Origin: Oscheius dolichura
Lineage: Eukaryota > Nematoda > Chromadorea > Rhabditida > Rhabditidae
Length of the DNA stretch: 64,000 bases
Direction: 5' to 3'
Assembly (NCBI GenBank): GCA_932521035.1
Contig: CAKOAU010000006.1
Coordinates: 1 to 64,000 of the forward strand
Position 1 is the stretch's first letter; each line of letters starts with the position of its first letter. Below, piece after piece: positions 34,665-47,702 of this stretch. The notes under the pieces are model-generated. The model saw only the letters and a list, made by a program, of their open reading frames with translations, was not told the DNA's origin and did not search any database. The position numbers and the translations under genes were made by a program.

Positions 34665-36227
34665 TTGGGCTATAAAACGCTATTCGGTCAGACAACCCTA
34701 TTCGATCTTGGATTATTCGTACTCTACTCGTCGAGCTCTACAAGAAGAGTGGTCGAACGTTCTCGAATCATTAGGCTTTTATTCCGTACTGGCCTGTTCA
34801 AATTGCCCAAGAGATTTGTATTGGCTTACCCCCTATTTTTGGACTATAATAGTTTTTGGGCTATAAAACGCTATTCGGTCAGACAACCCTATTAGCTCTG
34901 TGGTTATTCGTACTCTACTCGTCGAGCTCTACAAGAAGAGTGGTCGAACGTTCTCGAATCATTAGGCTTTTATTCCGTACTGGCCTGTTCAAATTTCCCA
35001 AGAGATTTGTATTGGCTTAAACCCTGGTTTATGATCTAGGAGCCATAACGTGGCTCAAAGGCGTCCTCCTGTGACGGGAGCTAGTTTTTTAGACTCAGCT
35101 CGATGAGGCGGTTCGAATGAGTACAAATTCGAACCTCCTACCCTCTTTTCCAAAAACTGCCCCATATTACTGTACCTTTTTCTGGATTATAATAGTTTTT
35201 GGGCTATAAAACGCTATTCGGTCAGACAACCCTATTAGCTCTGTGGTTATTCGTACTCTACTCGTCGAGCTCTACAAGAAGAGTGGTCGAACGTTCTCGA
35301 ATCATTAGGCTTTTATTCCGTACTGGCCTGTTCAAATTTCCCAAGAGATTTGTATTGGCTTAAACCCTGGTTTATGATCTAGGAGCCATAACGTGGCTCA
35401 AAGGCGTCCTCCTGTGACGGGAGCTAGTTTTTTAGACTCAGCTCGATGAGGCGGTTCGAATGAGTACAAATTCGAACCTCCTACCCTCTTTTCCAAAAAC
35501 TGCCCCATATTACTGTACCTTTTTCTGGATTATAATAGTTTTTGGGCTATAAAACGCTATTCGGTCAGACAACCCTATTAGCTCTGTGGTTATTCGTACT
35601 CTACTCGTCGAGCTCTACAAGAAGAGTGGTCGAACGTTCTCGAATCATTAGGCTTTTATTCCGTACTGGCCTGTTCAAATTTCCCAAGAGATTTGTATTG
35701 GCTTAAACCCTGGTTTATGATCTAGGAGCCATAACGTGGCTCAAAGGCGTCCTCCTGTGACGGGAGCTAGTTTTTTAGACTCAGCTCGATGAGGCGGTTC
35801 GAATGAGTACAAATTCGAACCTCCTACCCTCTTTTCCAAAAACTGCACCATATTACTGTACCTTTTTCTGGATTATAATAGTTTTTGGGCTATAAAACGC
35901 TATTCGGTCAGACAACCCTATTAGCTCTGTGGTTATTCGTACTCTACTCGTCGAGCTCTACAAGAAGAGTGGTCGAACGTTCTCGAATCATTAGGCTTTT
36001 ATTCCGTACTGGCCTGTTCAAATTTCCCAAGAGATTTGTATTGGCTTAAACCCTGGTTTATGATCTAGGAGCCATAACGTGGCTCAAAGGCGTCCTCCTG
36101 TGACGGGAGCTAGTTTTTTAGACTCAGCTCGATGAGGCGGTTCGAATGAGTACAAATTCGAACCTCCTACCCTCTTTTCCAAAAACTGCCCCATATTACT
36201 GTACCTTTTTCTGGATTATAATAGTTT
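34665..36227 (+). repeat. Segment S' B B B* B (1563 bp)
   Basis: S' at 34665-34855, long monomers at 34856, 35199, 35542 and 35885. Here the m306 marker sits on a B monomer. Confidence 0.95.
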
Positions 36228-38667
36228 TTGGGCTATAAAACGCTATTCGGTCAGACAACCCTATTCGATCTTGGATTATTCGTACTCTACTCGTCGAGCT
36301 CTACAAGAAGAGTGGTCGAACGTTCTCGAATCATTAGGCTTTTATTCCGTACTGGCCTGTTCAAATTGCCCAAGAGATTTGTATTGGCTTACCCCCTATT
36401 TTTGGACTATAATAGTTTTTGGGCTATAAAACGCTATTCGGTCAGACAACCCTATTAGCTCTGTGGTTATTCGTACTCTACTCGTCGAGCTCTACAAGAA
36501 GAGTGGTCGAACGTTCTCGAATCATTAGGCTTTTATTCCGTACTGGCCTGTTCAAATTTCCCAAGAGATTTGTATTGGCTTAAACCCTGGTTTATGATCT
36601 AGGAGCCATAACGTGGCTCAAAGGCGTCCTCCTGTGACGGGAGCTAGTTTTTTAGACTCAGCTCGATGAGGCGGTTCGAATGAGTACAAATTCGAACCTC
36701 CTACCCTCTTTTCCAAAAACTGCCCCATATTACTGTACCTTTTTCTGGATTATAATAGTTTTTGGGCTATAAAACGCTATTCGGTCAGACAACCCTATTC
36801 GATCTTGGATTATTCGTACTCTACTCGTCGAGCTCTACAAGAAGAGTGGTCGAACGTTCTCGAATCATTAGGCTTTTATTCCGTACTGGCCTGTTCAAAT
36901 TGCCCAAGAGATTTGTATTGGCTTACCCCCTATTTTTGGACTATAATAGTTTTTGGGCTATAAAACGCTATTCGGTCAGACAACCCTATTAGCTCTGTGG
37001 TTATTCGTACTCTACTCGTCGAGCTCTACAAGAAGAGTGGTCGAACGTTCTCGAATCATTAGGCTTTTATTCCGTACTGGCCTGTTCAAATTTCCCAAGA
37101 GATTTGTATTGGCTTAAACCCTGGTTTATGATCTAGGAGCCATAACGTGGCTCAAAGGCGTCCTCCTGTGACGGGAGCTAGTTTTTTAGACTCAGCTCGA
37201 TGAGGCGGTTCGAATGAGTACAAATTCGAACCTCCTACCCTCTTTTCCAAAAACTGCCCCATATTACTGTACCTTTTTCTGGATTATAATAGTTTTTGGG
37301 CTATAAAACGCTATTCGGTCAGACAACCCTATTAGCTCTGTGGTTATTCGTACTCTACTCGTCGAGCTCTACAAGAAGAGTGGTCGAACGTTCTCGAATC
37401 ATTAGGCTTTTATTCCGTACTGGCCTGTTCAAATTTCCCAAGAGATTTGTATTGGCTTAAACCCTGGTTTATGATCTAGGAGCCATAACGTGGCTCAAAG
37501 GCGTCCTCCTGTGACGGGAGCTAGTTTTTTAGACTCAGCTCGATGAGGCGGTTCGAATGAGTACAAATTCGAACCTCCTACCCTCTTTTCCAAAAACTGC
37601 CCCATATTACTGTACCTTTTTCTGGATTATAATAGTTTTTGGGCTATAAAACGCTATTCGGTCAGCGAACCCTATTCGATCTTGGGTTATTCGTACTCTA
37701 CTCGTCGAGCTCTACAAGAAGAGTGGTCGAACGTTCTCCAATCATTAGGCTTTTATTCCGTACTGGCCTGTTCAAATTTCCCAAGAGATTTGTATTGGCT
37801 TAAACCCTGGTTTATGATCTAGGAGCCATAACGTGGCTCAAAGGCGTCCTCCTGTGACGGGAGCTAGTTTTTTAGACTCAGCTCGATGAGGCGGTTCGAA
37901 TGAGTACAAATTCGAACCTCCTACCCTCTTTTCCAAAAACTGCACCATATTACTGTACCTTTTTCTGGATTATAATAGTTTTTGGGCTATAAAACGCTAT
38001 TCGGTCAGACAACCCTATTAGCTCTGTGGTTATTCGTACTCTACTCGTCGAGCTCTACAAGAAGAGTGGTCGAACGTTCTCGAATCATTAGGCTTTTATT
38101 CCGTACTGGCCTGTTCAAATTTCCCAAGAGATTTGTATTGGCTTAAACCCTGGTTTATGATCTAGGAGCCATAACGTGGCTCAAAGGCGTCCTCCTGTGA
38201 CGGGAGCTAGTTTTTTAGACTCAGCTCGATGAGGCGGTTCGAATGAGTACAAATTCGAACCTCCTACCCTCTTTTCCAAAAACTGCCCCATATTACTGTA
38301 CCTTTTTCTGGATTATAATAGTTTTTGGGCTATAAAACGCTATTCGGTCAGACAACCCTATTAGCTCTGTGGTTATTCGTACTCTACTCGTCGAGCTCTA
38401 CAAGAAGAGTGGTCGAACGTTCTCGAATCATTAGGCTTTTATTCCGTACTGGCCTGTTCAAATTTCCCAAGAGATTTGTATTGGCTTAAACCCTGGTTTA
38501 TGATCTAGGAGCCATAACGTGGCTCAAAGGCGTCCTCCTGTGACGGGAGCTAGTTTTTTAGACTCAGCTCGATGAGGCGGTTCGAATGAGTACAAATTCG
38601 AACCTCCTACCCTCTTTTCCAAAAACTGCCCCATATTACTGTACCTTTTTCTGGATTATAATAGTTT
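36228..38667 (+). repeat. 2440-bp unit S' B | S' B B A* B B
   Basis: S' at 36228 and 36762; long monomers at 36419, 36953, 37296, 37639, 37982 and 38325. The series starts again at 38668 (S' B S' B B), so this is a higher-order unit with one full and one partial copy. Confidence 0.92.
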
Positions 38668-39201
38668 TTGGGCTATAAAACGCTATTCGGTCAGACAACC
38701 CTATTCGATCTTGGATTATTCGTACTCTACTCGTCGAGCTCTACAAGAAGAGTGGTCGAACGTTCTCGAATCATTAGGCTTTTATTCCGTACTGGCCTGT
38801 TCAAATTGCCCAAGAGATTTGTATTGGCTTACCCCCTATTTTTGGACTATAATAGTTTTTGGGCTATAAAACGCTATTCGGTCAGACAACCCTATTAGCT
38901 CTGTGGTTATTCGTACTCTACTCGTCGAGCTCTACAAGAAGAGTGGTCGAACGTTCTCGAATCATTAGGCTTTTATTCCGTACTGGCCTGTTCAAATTTC
39001 CCAAGAGATTTGTATTGGCTTAAACCCTGGTTTATGATCTAGGAGCCATAACGTGGCTCAAAGGCGTCCTCCTGTGACGGGAGCTAGTTTTTTAGACTCA
39101 GCTCGATGAGGCGGTTCGAATGAGTACAAATTCGAACCTCCTACCCTCTTTTCCAAAAACTGCCCCATATTACTGTACCTTTTTCTGGATTATAATAGTT
39201 T
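38668..39201 (+). repeat. Segment S' B (534 bp)
   Basis: S' at 38668-38858, B at 38859. Start of the partial second copy of the 2440-bp unit. Confidence 0.95.
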
Positions 39202-42200
39202 TTGGGCTATAAAACGCTATTCGGTCAGACAACCCTATTCGATCTTGGATTATTCGTACTCTACTCGTCGAGCTCTACAAGAAGAGTGGTCGAACGTTCT
39301 CGAATCATTAGGCTTTTATTCCGTACTGGCCTGTTCAAATTGCCCAAGAGATTTGTATTGGCTTACCCCCTATTTTTGGACTATAATAGTTTTTGGGCTA
39401 TAAAACGCTATTCGGTCAGACAACCCTATTAGCTCTGTGGTTATTCGTACTCTACTCGTCGAGCTCTACAAGAAGAGTGGTCGAACGTTCTCGAATCATT
39501 AGGCTTTTATTCCGTACTGGCCTGTTCAAATTTCCCAAGAGATTTGTATTGGCTTAAACCCTGGTTTATGATCTAGGAGCCATAACGTGGCTCAAAGGCG
39601 TCCTCCTGTGACGGGAGCTAGTTTTTTAGACTCAGCTCGATGAGGCGGTTCGAATGAGTACAAATTCGAACCTCCTACCCTCTTTTCCAAAAACTGCCCC
39701 ATATTACTGTACCTTTTTCTGGATTATAATAGTTTTTGGGCTATAAAACGCTATTCGGTCAGACAACCCTATTAGCTCTGTGGTTATTCGTACTCTACTC
39801 GTCGAGCTCTACAAGAAGAGTGGTCGAACGTTCTCGAATCATTAGGCTTTTATTCCGTACTGGCCTGTTCAAATTTCCCAAGAGATTTGTATTGGCTTAA
39901 ACCCTGGTTTATGATCTAGGAGCCATAACGTGGCTCAAAGGCGTCCTCCTGTGACGGGAGCTAGTTTTTTAGACTCAGCTCGATGAGGCGGTTCGAATGA
40001 GTACAAATTCGAACCTCCTACCCTCTTTTCCAAAAACTGCCCCATATTACTGTACCTTTTTCTGGATTATAATAGTTTTTGGGCTATAAAACGCTATTCG
40101 GTCAGACAACCCTATTAGCTCTGTGGTTATTCGTACTCTACTCGTCGAGCTCTACAAGAAGAGTGGTCGAACGTTCTCGAATCATTAGGCTTTTATTCCG
40201 TACTGGCCTGTTCAAATTTCCCAAGAGATTTGTATTGGCTTAAACCCTGGTTTATGATCTAGGAGCCATAACGTGGCTCAAAGGCGTCCTCCTGTGACGG
40301 GAGCTAGTTTTTTAGACTCAGCTCGATGAGGCGGTTCGAATGAGTACAAATTCGAACCTCCTACCCTCTTTTCCAAAAACTGCCCCATATTACTGTACCT
40401 TTTTCTGGATTATAATAGTTTTTGGGCTATAAAACGCTATTCGGTCAGACAACCCTATTAGCTCTGTGGTTATTCGTACTCTACTCGTCGAGCTCTACAA
40501 GAAGAGTGGTCGAACGTTCTCGAATCATTAGGCTTTTATTCCGTACTGGCCTGTTCAAATTTCCCAAGAGATTTGTATTGGCTTAAACCCTGGTTTATGA
40601 TCTAGGAGCCATAACGTGGCTCAAAGGCGTCCTCCTGTGACGGGAGCTAGTTTTTTAGACTCAGCTCGATGAGGCGGTTCGAATGAGTACAAATTCGAAC
40701 CTCCTACCCTCTTTTCCAAAAACTGCCCCATATTACTGTACCTTTTTCTGGATTATAATAGTTTTTGGGCTATAAAACGCTATTCGGTCAGACAACCCTA
40801 TTAGCTCTGTGGTTATTCGTACTCTACTCGTCGAGCTCTACAAGAAGAGTGGTCGAACGTTCTCGAATCATTAGGCTTTTATTCCGTACTGGCCTGTTCA
40901 AATTTCCCAAGAGATTTGTATTGGCTTAAACCCTGGTTTATGATCTAGGAGCCATAACGTGGCTCAAAGGCGTCCTCCTGTGACGGGAGCTAGTTTTTTA
41001 GACTCAGCTCGATGAGGCGGTTCGAATGAGTACAAATTCGAACCTCCTACCCTCTTTTCCAAAAACTGCCCCATATTACTGTACCTTTTTCTGGATTATA
41101 ATAGTTTTTGGGCTATAAAACGCTATTCGGTCAGACAACCCTATTAGCTCTGTGGTTATTCGTACTCTACTCGTCGAGCTCTACAAGAAGAGTGGTCGAA
41201 CGTTCTCGAATCATTAGGCTTTTATTCCGTACTGGCCTGTTCAAATTTCCCAAGAGATTTGTATTGGCTTAAACCCTGGTTTATGATCTAGGAGCCATAA
41301 CGTGGCTCAAAGGCGTCCTCCTGTGACGGGAGCTAGTTTTTTAGACTCAGCTCGATGAGGCGGTTCGAATGAGTACAAATTCGAACCTCCTACCCTCTTT
41401 TCCAAAAACTGCACCATATTACTGTACCTTTTTCTGGATTATAATAGTTTTTGGGCTATAAAACGCTATTCGGTCAGACAACCCTATTAGCTCTGTGGTT
41501 ATTCGTACTCTACTCGTCGAGCTCTACAAGAAGAGTGGTCGAACGTTCTCGAATCATTAGGCTTTTATTCCGTACTGGCCTGTTCAAATTTCCCAAGAGA
41601 TTTGTATTGGCTTAAACCCTGGTTTATGATCTAGGAGCCATAACGTGGCTCAAAGGCGTCCTCCTGTGACGGGAGCTAGTTTTTTAGACTCAGCTCGATG
41701 AGGCGGTTCGAATGAGTACAAATTCGAACCTCCTACCCTCTTTTCCAAAAACTGCCCCATATTACTGTACCTTTTTCTGGATTATAATAGTTTTTGGGCT
41801 ATAAAACGCTATTCGGTCAGACAACCCTATTAGCTCTGTGGTTATTCGTACTCTACTCGTCGAGCTCTACAAGAAGAGTGGTCGAACGTTCTCGAATCAT
41901 TAGGCTTTTATTCCGTACTGGCCTGTTCAAATTTCCCAAGAGATTTGTATTGGCTTAAACCCTGGTTTATGATCTAGGAGCCATAACGTGGCTCAAAGGC
42001 GTCCTCCTGTGACGGGAGCTAGTTTTTTAGACTCAGCTCGATGAGGCGGTTCGAATGAGTACAAATTCGAACCTCCTACCCTCTTTTCCAAAAACTGCAC
42101 CATATTACTGTACCTTTTTCTGGATTATAATAGTTTTTGGGCTATAAAACGCTATTCGGTCAGACAACCCTATTAGCTCTGTGGTTATTCGTACTCTACT

Positions 42201-42479
42201 CGTCGAGCTCTACAAGAAGAGTGGTCGAACGTTCTCGAATCATTAGGCTTTTATTCCGTACTGGCCTGTTCAAATTTCCCAAGAGATTTGTATTGGCTTA
42301 AACCCTGGTTTATGATCTAGGAGCCATAACGTGGCTCAAAGGCGTCCTCCTGTGACGGGAGCTAGTTTTTTAGACTCAGCTCGATGAGGCGGTTCGAATG
42401 AGTACAAATTCGAACCTCCTACCCTCTTTTCCAAAAACTGCCCCATATTACTGTACCTTTTTCTGGATTATAATAGTTT
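39202..42479 (+). repeat. Segment S' followed by nine B monomers (3278 bp)
   Basis: S' at 39202-39392; B monomers at 39393, 39736, 40079, 40422, 40765, 41108, 41451, 41794 and 42137. Copies at 41108 and 41794 carry A at m306. The match to the 2440-bp unit is lost at 40079, where a B stands in place of A*. This is the longest unbroken run of B. Confidence 0.95.
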
Positions 42480-43356
42480 TTGGGCTATAAAACGCTATTC
42501 GGTCAGCGAACCCTATTCGATCTTGGATTATTCGTACTCTACTCGTCGAGCTCTACAAGAAGAGTGGTCGAACGTTCTCGAATCATTAGGCTTTTATTCC
42601 GTACTGGCCTGTTCAAATTGCCCAAGAGATTTGTATTGGCTTACCCCCTATTTTTGGATTATAATAGTTTTTGGGCTATAAAACGCTATTCGGTCAGACA
42701 ACCCTATTAGCTCTGTGGTTATTCGTACTCTACTCGTCGAGCTCTACAAGAAGAGTGGTCGAACGTTCTCGAATCATTAGGCTTTTATTCCGTACTGGCC
42801 TGTTCAAATTTCCCAAGAGATTTGTATTGGCTTAAACCCTGGTTTATGATCTAGGAGCCATAACGTGGCTCAAAGGCGTCCTCCTGTGACGGGAGCTAGT
42901 TTTTTAGACTCAGCTCGATGAGGCGGTTCGAATGAGTACAAATTCGAACCTCCTACCCTCTTTTCCAAAAACTGCACCATATTACTGTACCTTTTTCTGG
43001 ATTATAATAGTTTTTGGGCTATAAAACGCTATTCGGTCAGACAACCCTATTAGCTCTGTGGTTATTCGTACTCTACTCGTCGAGCTCTACAAGAAGAGTG
43101 GTCGAACGTTCTCGAATCATTAGGCTTTTATTCCGTACTGGCCTGTTCAAATTTCCCAAGAGATTTGTATTGGCTTAAACCCTGGTTTATGATCTAGGAG
43201 CCATAACGTGGCTCAAAGGCGTCCTCCTGTGACGGGAGCTAGTTTTTTAGACTCAGCTCGATGAGGCGGTTCGAATGAGTACAAATTCGAACCTCCTACC
43301 CTCTTTTCCAAAAACTGCCCCATATTACTGTACCTTTTTCTGGATTATAATAGTTT
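42480..43356 (+). repeat. Segment S B* B (877 bp)
   Basis: S at 42480-42670, B at 42671 (A at m306) and 43014. This S is the only one seen with GGATTATA (T at 42659), the long-monomer state, instead of GGACTATA. Confidence 0.95.
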
Positions 43357-44233
43357 TTGGGCTATAAAACGCTATTCGGTCAGCGAACCCTATTCGATCT
43401 TGGATTATTCGTACTCTACTCGTCGAGCTCTACAAGAAGAGTGGTCGAACGTTCTCGAATCATTAGGCTTTTATTCCGTACTGGCCTGTTCAAATTGCCC
43501 AAGAGATTTGTATTGGCTTACCCCCTATTTTTGGACTATAATAGTTTTTGGGCTATAAAACGCTATTCGGTCAGACAACCCTATTAGCTCTGTGGTTATT
43601 CGTACTCTACTCGTCGAGCTCTACAAGAAGAGTGGTCGAACGTTCTCGAATCATTAGGCTTTTATTCCGTACTGGCCTGTTCAAATTTCCCAAGAGATTT
43701 GTATTGGCTTAAACCCTGGTTTATGATCTAGGAGCCATAACGTGGCTCAAAGGCGTCCTCCTGTGACGGGAGCTAGTTTTTTAGACTCAGCTCGATGAGG
43801 CGGTTCGAATGAGTACAAATTCGAACCTCCTACCCTCTTTTCCAAAAACTGCACCATATTACTGTACCTTTTTCTGGATTATAATAGTTTTTGGGCTATA
43901 AAACGCTATTCGGTCAGACAACCCTATTAGCTCTGTGGTTATTCGTACTCTACTCGTCGAGCTCTACAAGAAGAGTGGTCGAACGTTCTCGAATCATTAG
44001 GCTTTTATTCCGTACTGGCCTGTTCAAATTTCCCAAGAGATTTGTATTGGCTTAAACCCTGGTTTATGATCTAGGAGCCATAACGTGGCTCAAAGGCGTC
44101 CTCCTGTGACGGGAGCTAGTTTTTTAGACTCAGCTCGATGAGGCGGTTCGAATGAGTACAAATTCGAACCTCCTACCCTCTTTTCCAAAAACTGCCCCAT
44201 ATTACTGTACCTTTTTCTGGATTATAATAGTTT
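43357..44233 (+). repeat. Segment S B* B (877 bp)
   Basis: S at 43357-43547, B at 43548 (A at m306) and 43891. Tandem copy of the preceding 877-bp unit, without the 42659 change. Confidence 0.95.
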
Positions 44234-46825
44234 TTGGGCTATAAAACGCTATTCGGTCAGCGAATCCTATTCGATCTTGGATTATTCGTACTCTACTCGT
44301 CGAGCTCTACAAGAAGAGTGGTCGAACGTTCTCGAATCATTAGGCTTTTATTCCGTACTGGCCTGTTCAAATTGCCCAAGAGATTTGTATTGGCTTACCC
44401 CCTATTTTTGGACTATAATAGTTTTTGGGCTATAAAACGCTATTCGGTCAGACAACCCTATTAGCTCTGTGGTTATTCGTACTCTACTCGTCGAGCTCTA
44501 CAAGAAGAGTGGTCGAACGTTCTCGAATCATTAGGCTTTTATTCCGTACTGGCCTGTTCAAATTTCCCAAGAGATTTGTATTGGCTTAAACCCTGGTTTA
44601 TGATCTAGGAGCCATAACGTGGCTCAAAGGCGTCCTCCTGTGACGGGAGCTAGTTTTTTAGACTCAGCTCGATGAGGCGGTTCGAATGAGTACAAATTCG
44701 AACCTCCTACCCTCTTTTCCAAAAACTGCCCCATATTACTGTACCTTTTTCTGGATTATAATAGTTTTTGGGCTATAAAACGCTATTCGGTCAGACAACC
44801 CTATTAGCTCTGTGGTTATTCGTACTCTACTCGTCGAGCTCTACAAGAAGAGTGGTCGAACGTTCTCGAATCATTAGGCTTTTATTCCGTACTGGCCTGT
44901 TCAAATTTCCCAAGAGATTTGTATTGGCTTAAACCCTGGTTTATGATCTAGGAGCCATAACGTGGCTCAAAGGCGTCCTCCTGTGACGGGAGCTAGTTTT
45001 TTAGACTCAGCTCGATGAGGCGGTTCGAATGAGTACAAATTCGAACCTCCTACCCTCTTTTCCAAAAACTGCCCCATATTACTGTACCTTTTTCTGGATT
45101 ATAATAGTTTTTGGGCTATAAAACGCTATTCGGTCAGCGAACCCTATTCGATCTTGGGTTATTCGTACTCTACTCGTCGAGCTCTACAAGAAGAGTGGTC
45201 GAACGTTCTCCAATCATTAGGCTTTTATTCCGTACTGGCCTGTTCAAATTGCCCAAGAGATTTGTATTGGCTTAAACCCTGGTTTATGATCTAGGAGCCA
45301 TAACGTGGCTCAAAGGCGTCCTCCTGTGACGGGAGCTAGTTTTTTAGACTCAGCTCGATGAGGCGGTTCGAATGAGTACAAATTCGAACCTCCTACCCTC
45401 TTTTCCAAAAACTGCCCCATATTACTGTACCTTTTTCTGGATTATAATAGTTTTTGGGCTATAAAACGCTATTCGGTCAGACAACCCTATTAGCTCTGTG
45501 GTTATTCGTACTCTACTCGTCGAGCTCTACAAGAAGAGTGGTCGAACGTTCTCGAATCATTAGGCTTTTATTCCGTACTGGCCTGTTCAAATTTCCCAAG
45601 AGATTTGTATTGGCTTAAACCCTGGTTTATGATCTAGGAGCCATAACGTGGCTCAAAGGCGTCCTCCTGTGACGGGAGCTAGTTTTTTAGACTCAGCTCG
45701 ATGAGGCGGTTCGAATGAGTACAAATTCGAACCTCCTACCCTCTTTTCCAAAAACTGCACCATATTACTGTACCTTTTTCTGGATTATAATAGTTTTTGG
45801 GCTATAAAACGCTATTCGGTCAGACAACCCTATTAGCTCTGTGGTTATTCGTACTCTACTCGTCGAGCTCTACAAGAAGAGTGGTCGAACGTTCTCGAAT
45901 CATTAGGCTTTTATTCCGTACTGGCCTGTTCAAATTTCCCAAGAGATTTGTATTGGCTTAAACCCTGGTTTATGATCTAGGAGCCATAACGTGGCTCAAA
46001 GGCGTCCTCCTGTGACGGGAGCTAGTTTTTTAGACTCAGCTCGATGAGGCGGTTCGAATGAGTACAAATTCGAACCTCCTACCCTCTTTTCCAAAAACTG
46101 CCCCATATTACTGTACCTTTTTCTGGATTATAATAGTTTTTGGGCTATAAAACGCTATTCGGTCAGACAACCCTATTAGCTCTGTGGTTATTCGTACTCT
46201 ACTCGTCGAGCTCTACAAGAAGAGTGGTCGAACGTTCTCGAATCATTAGGCTTTTATTCCGTACTGGCCTGTTCAAATTTCCCAAGAGATTTGTATTGGC
46301 TTAAACCCTGGTTTATGATCTAGGAGCCATAACGTGGCTCAAAGGCGTCCTCCTGTGACGGGAGCTAGTTTTTTAGACTCAGCTCGATGAGGCGGTTCGA
46401 ATGAGTACAAATTCGAACCTCCTACCCTCTTTTCCAAAAACTGCACCATATTACTGTACCTTTTTCTGGATTATAATAGTTTTTGGGCTATAAAACGCTA
46501 TTCGGTCAGACAACCCTATTAGCTCTGTGGTTATTCGTACTCTACTCGTCGAGCTCTACAAGAAGAGTGGTCGAACGTTCTCGAATCATTAGGCTTTTAT
46601 TCCGTACTGGCCTGTTCAAATTTCCCAAGAGATTTGTATTGGCTTAAACCCTGGTTTATGATCTAGGAGCCATAACGTGGCTCAAAGGCGTCCTCCTGTG
46701 ACGGGAGCTAGTTTTTTAGACTCAGCTCGATGAGGCGGTTCGAATGAGTACAAATTCGAACCTCCTACCCTCTTTTCCAAAAACTGCCCCATATTACTGT
46801 ACCTTTTTCTGGATTATAATAGTTT
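44234..46825 (+). repeat. Segment S B B Ag B* B B* B (2592 bp)
   Basis: S at 44234-44424 with a private C to T at 44265; long monomers at 44425, 44768, 45111, 45454, 45797, 46140 and 46483. Confidence 0.95.
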
Positions 46826-47702
46826 TTGGGCTATAAAACGCTATTCGGTCAGCGAACCCTATTCGATCTTGGATTATTCGTACTCTACTCGTCGAGCTCT
46901 ACAAGAAGAGTGGTCGAACGTTCTCGAATCATTAGGCTTTTATTCCGTACTGGCCTGTTCAAATTGCCCAAGAGATTTGTATTGGCTTACCCCCTATTTT
47001 TGGACTATAATAGTTTTTGGGCTATAAAACGCTATTCGGTCAGACAACCCTATTAGCTCTGTGGTTATTCGTACTCTACTCGTCGAGCTCTACAAGAAGA
47101 GTGGTCGAACGTTCTCGAATCATTAGGCTTTTATTCCGTACTGGCCTGTTCAAATTTCCCAAGAGATTTGTATTGGCTTAAACCCTGGTTTATGATCTAG
47201 GAGCCATAACGTGGCTCAAAGGCGTCCTCCTGTGACGGGAGCTAGTTTTTTAGACTCAGCTCGATGAGGCGGTTCGAATGAGTACAAATTCGAACCTCCT
47301 ACCCTCTTTTCCAAAAACTGCACCATATTACTGTACCTTTTTCTGGATTATAATAGTTTTTGGGCTATAAAACGCTATTCGGTCAGACAACCCTATTAGC
47401 TCTGTGGTTATTCGTACTCTACTCGTCGAGCTCTACAAGAAGAGTGGTCGAACGTTCTCGAATCATTAGGCTTTTATTCCGTACTGGCCTGTTCAAATTT
47501 CCCAAGAGATTTGTATTGGCTTAAACCCTGGTTTATGATCTAGGAGCCATAACGTGGCTCAAAGGCGTCCTCCTGTGACGGGAGCTAGTTTTTTAGACTC
47601 AGCTCGATGAGGCGGTTCGAATGAGTACAAATTCGAACCTCCTACCCTCTTTTCCAAAAACTGCCCCATATTACTGTACCTTTTTCTGGATTATAATAGT
47701 TT
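46826..47702 (+). repeat. Segment S B* B (877 bp)
   Basis: S at 46826-47016, B at 47017 (A at m306) and 47360. Together with the preceding B* B B* B, the block 45454-47702 repeats the series of 41108-43356 (2249 bp each). Confidence 0.95.
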
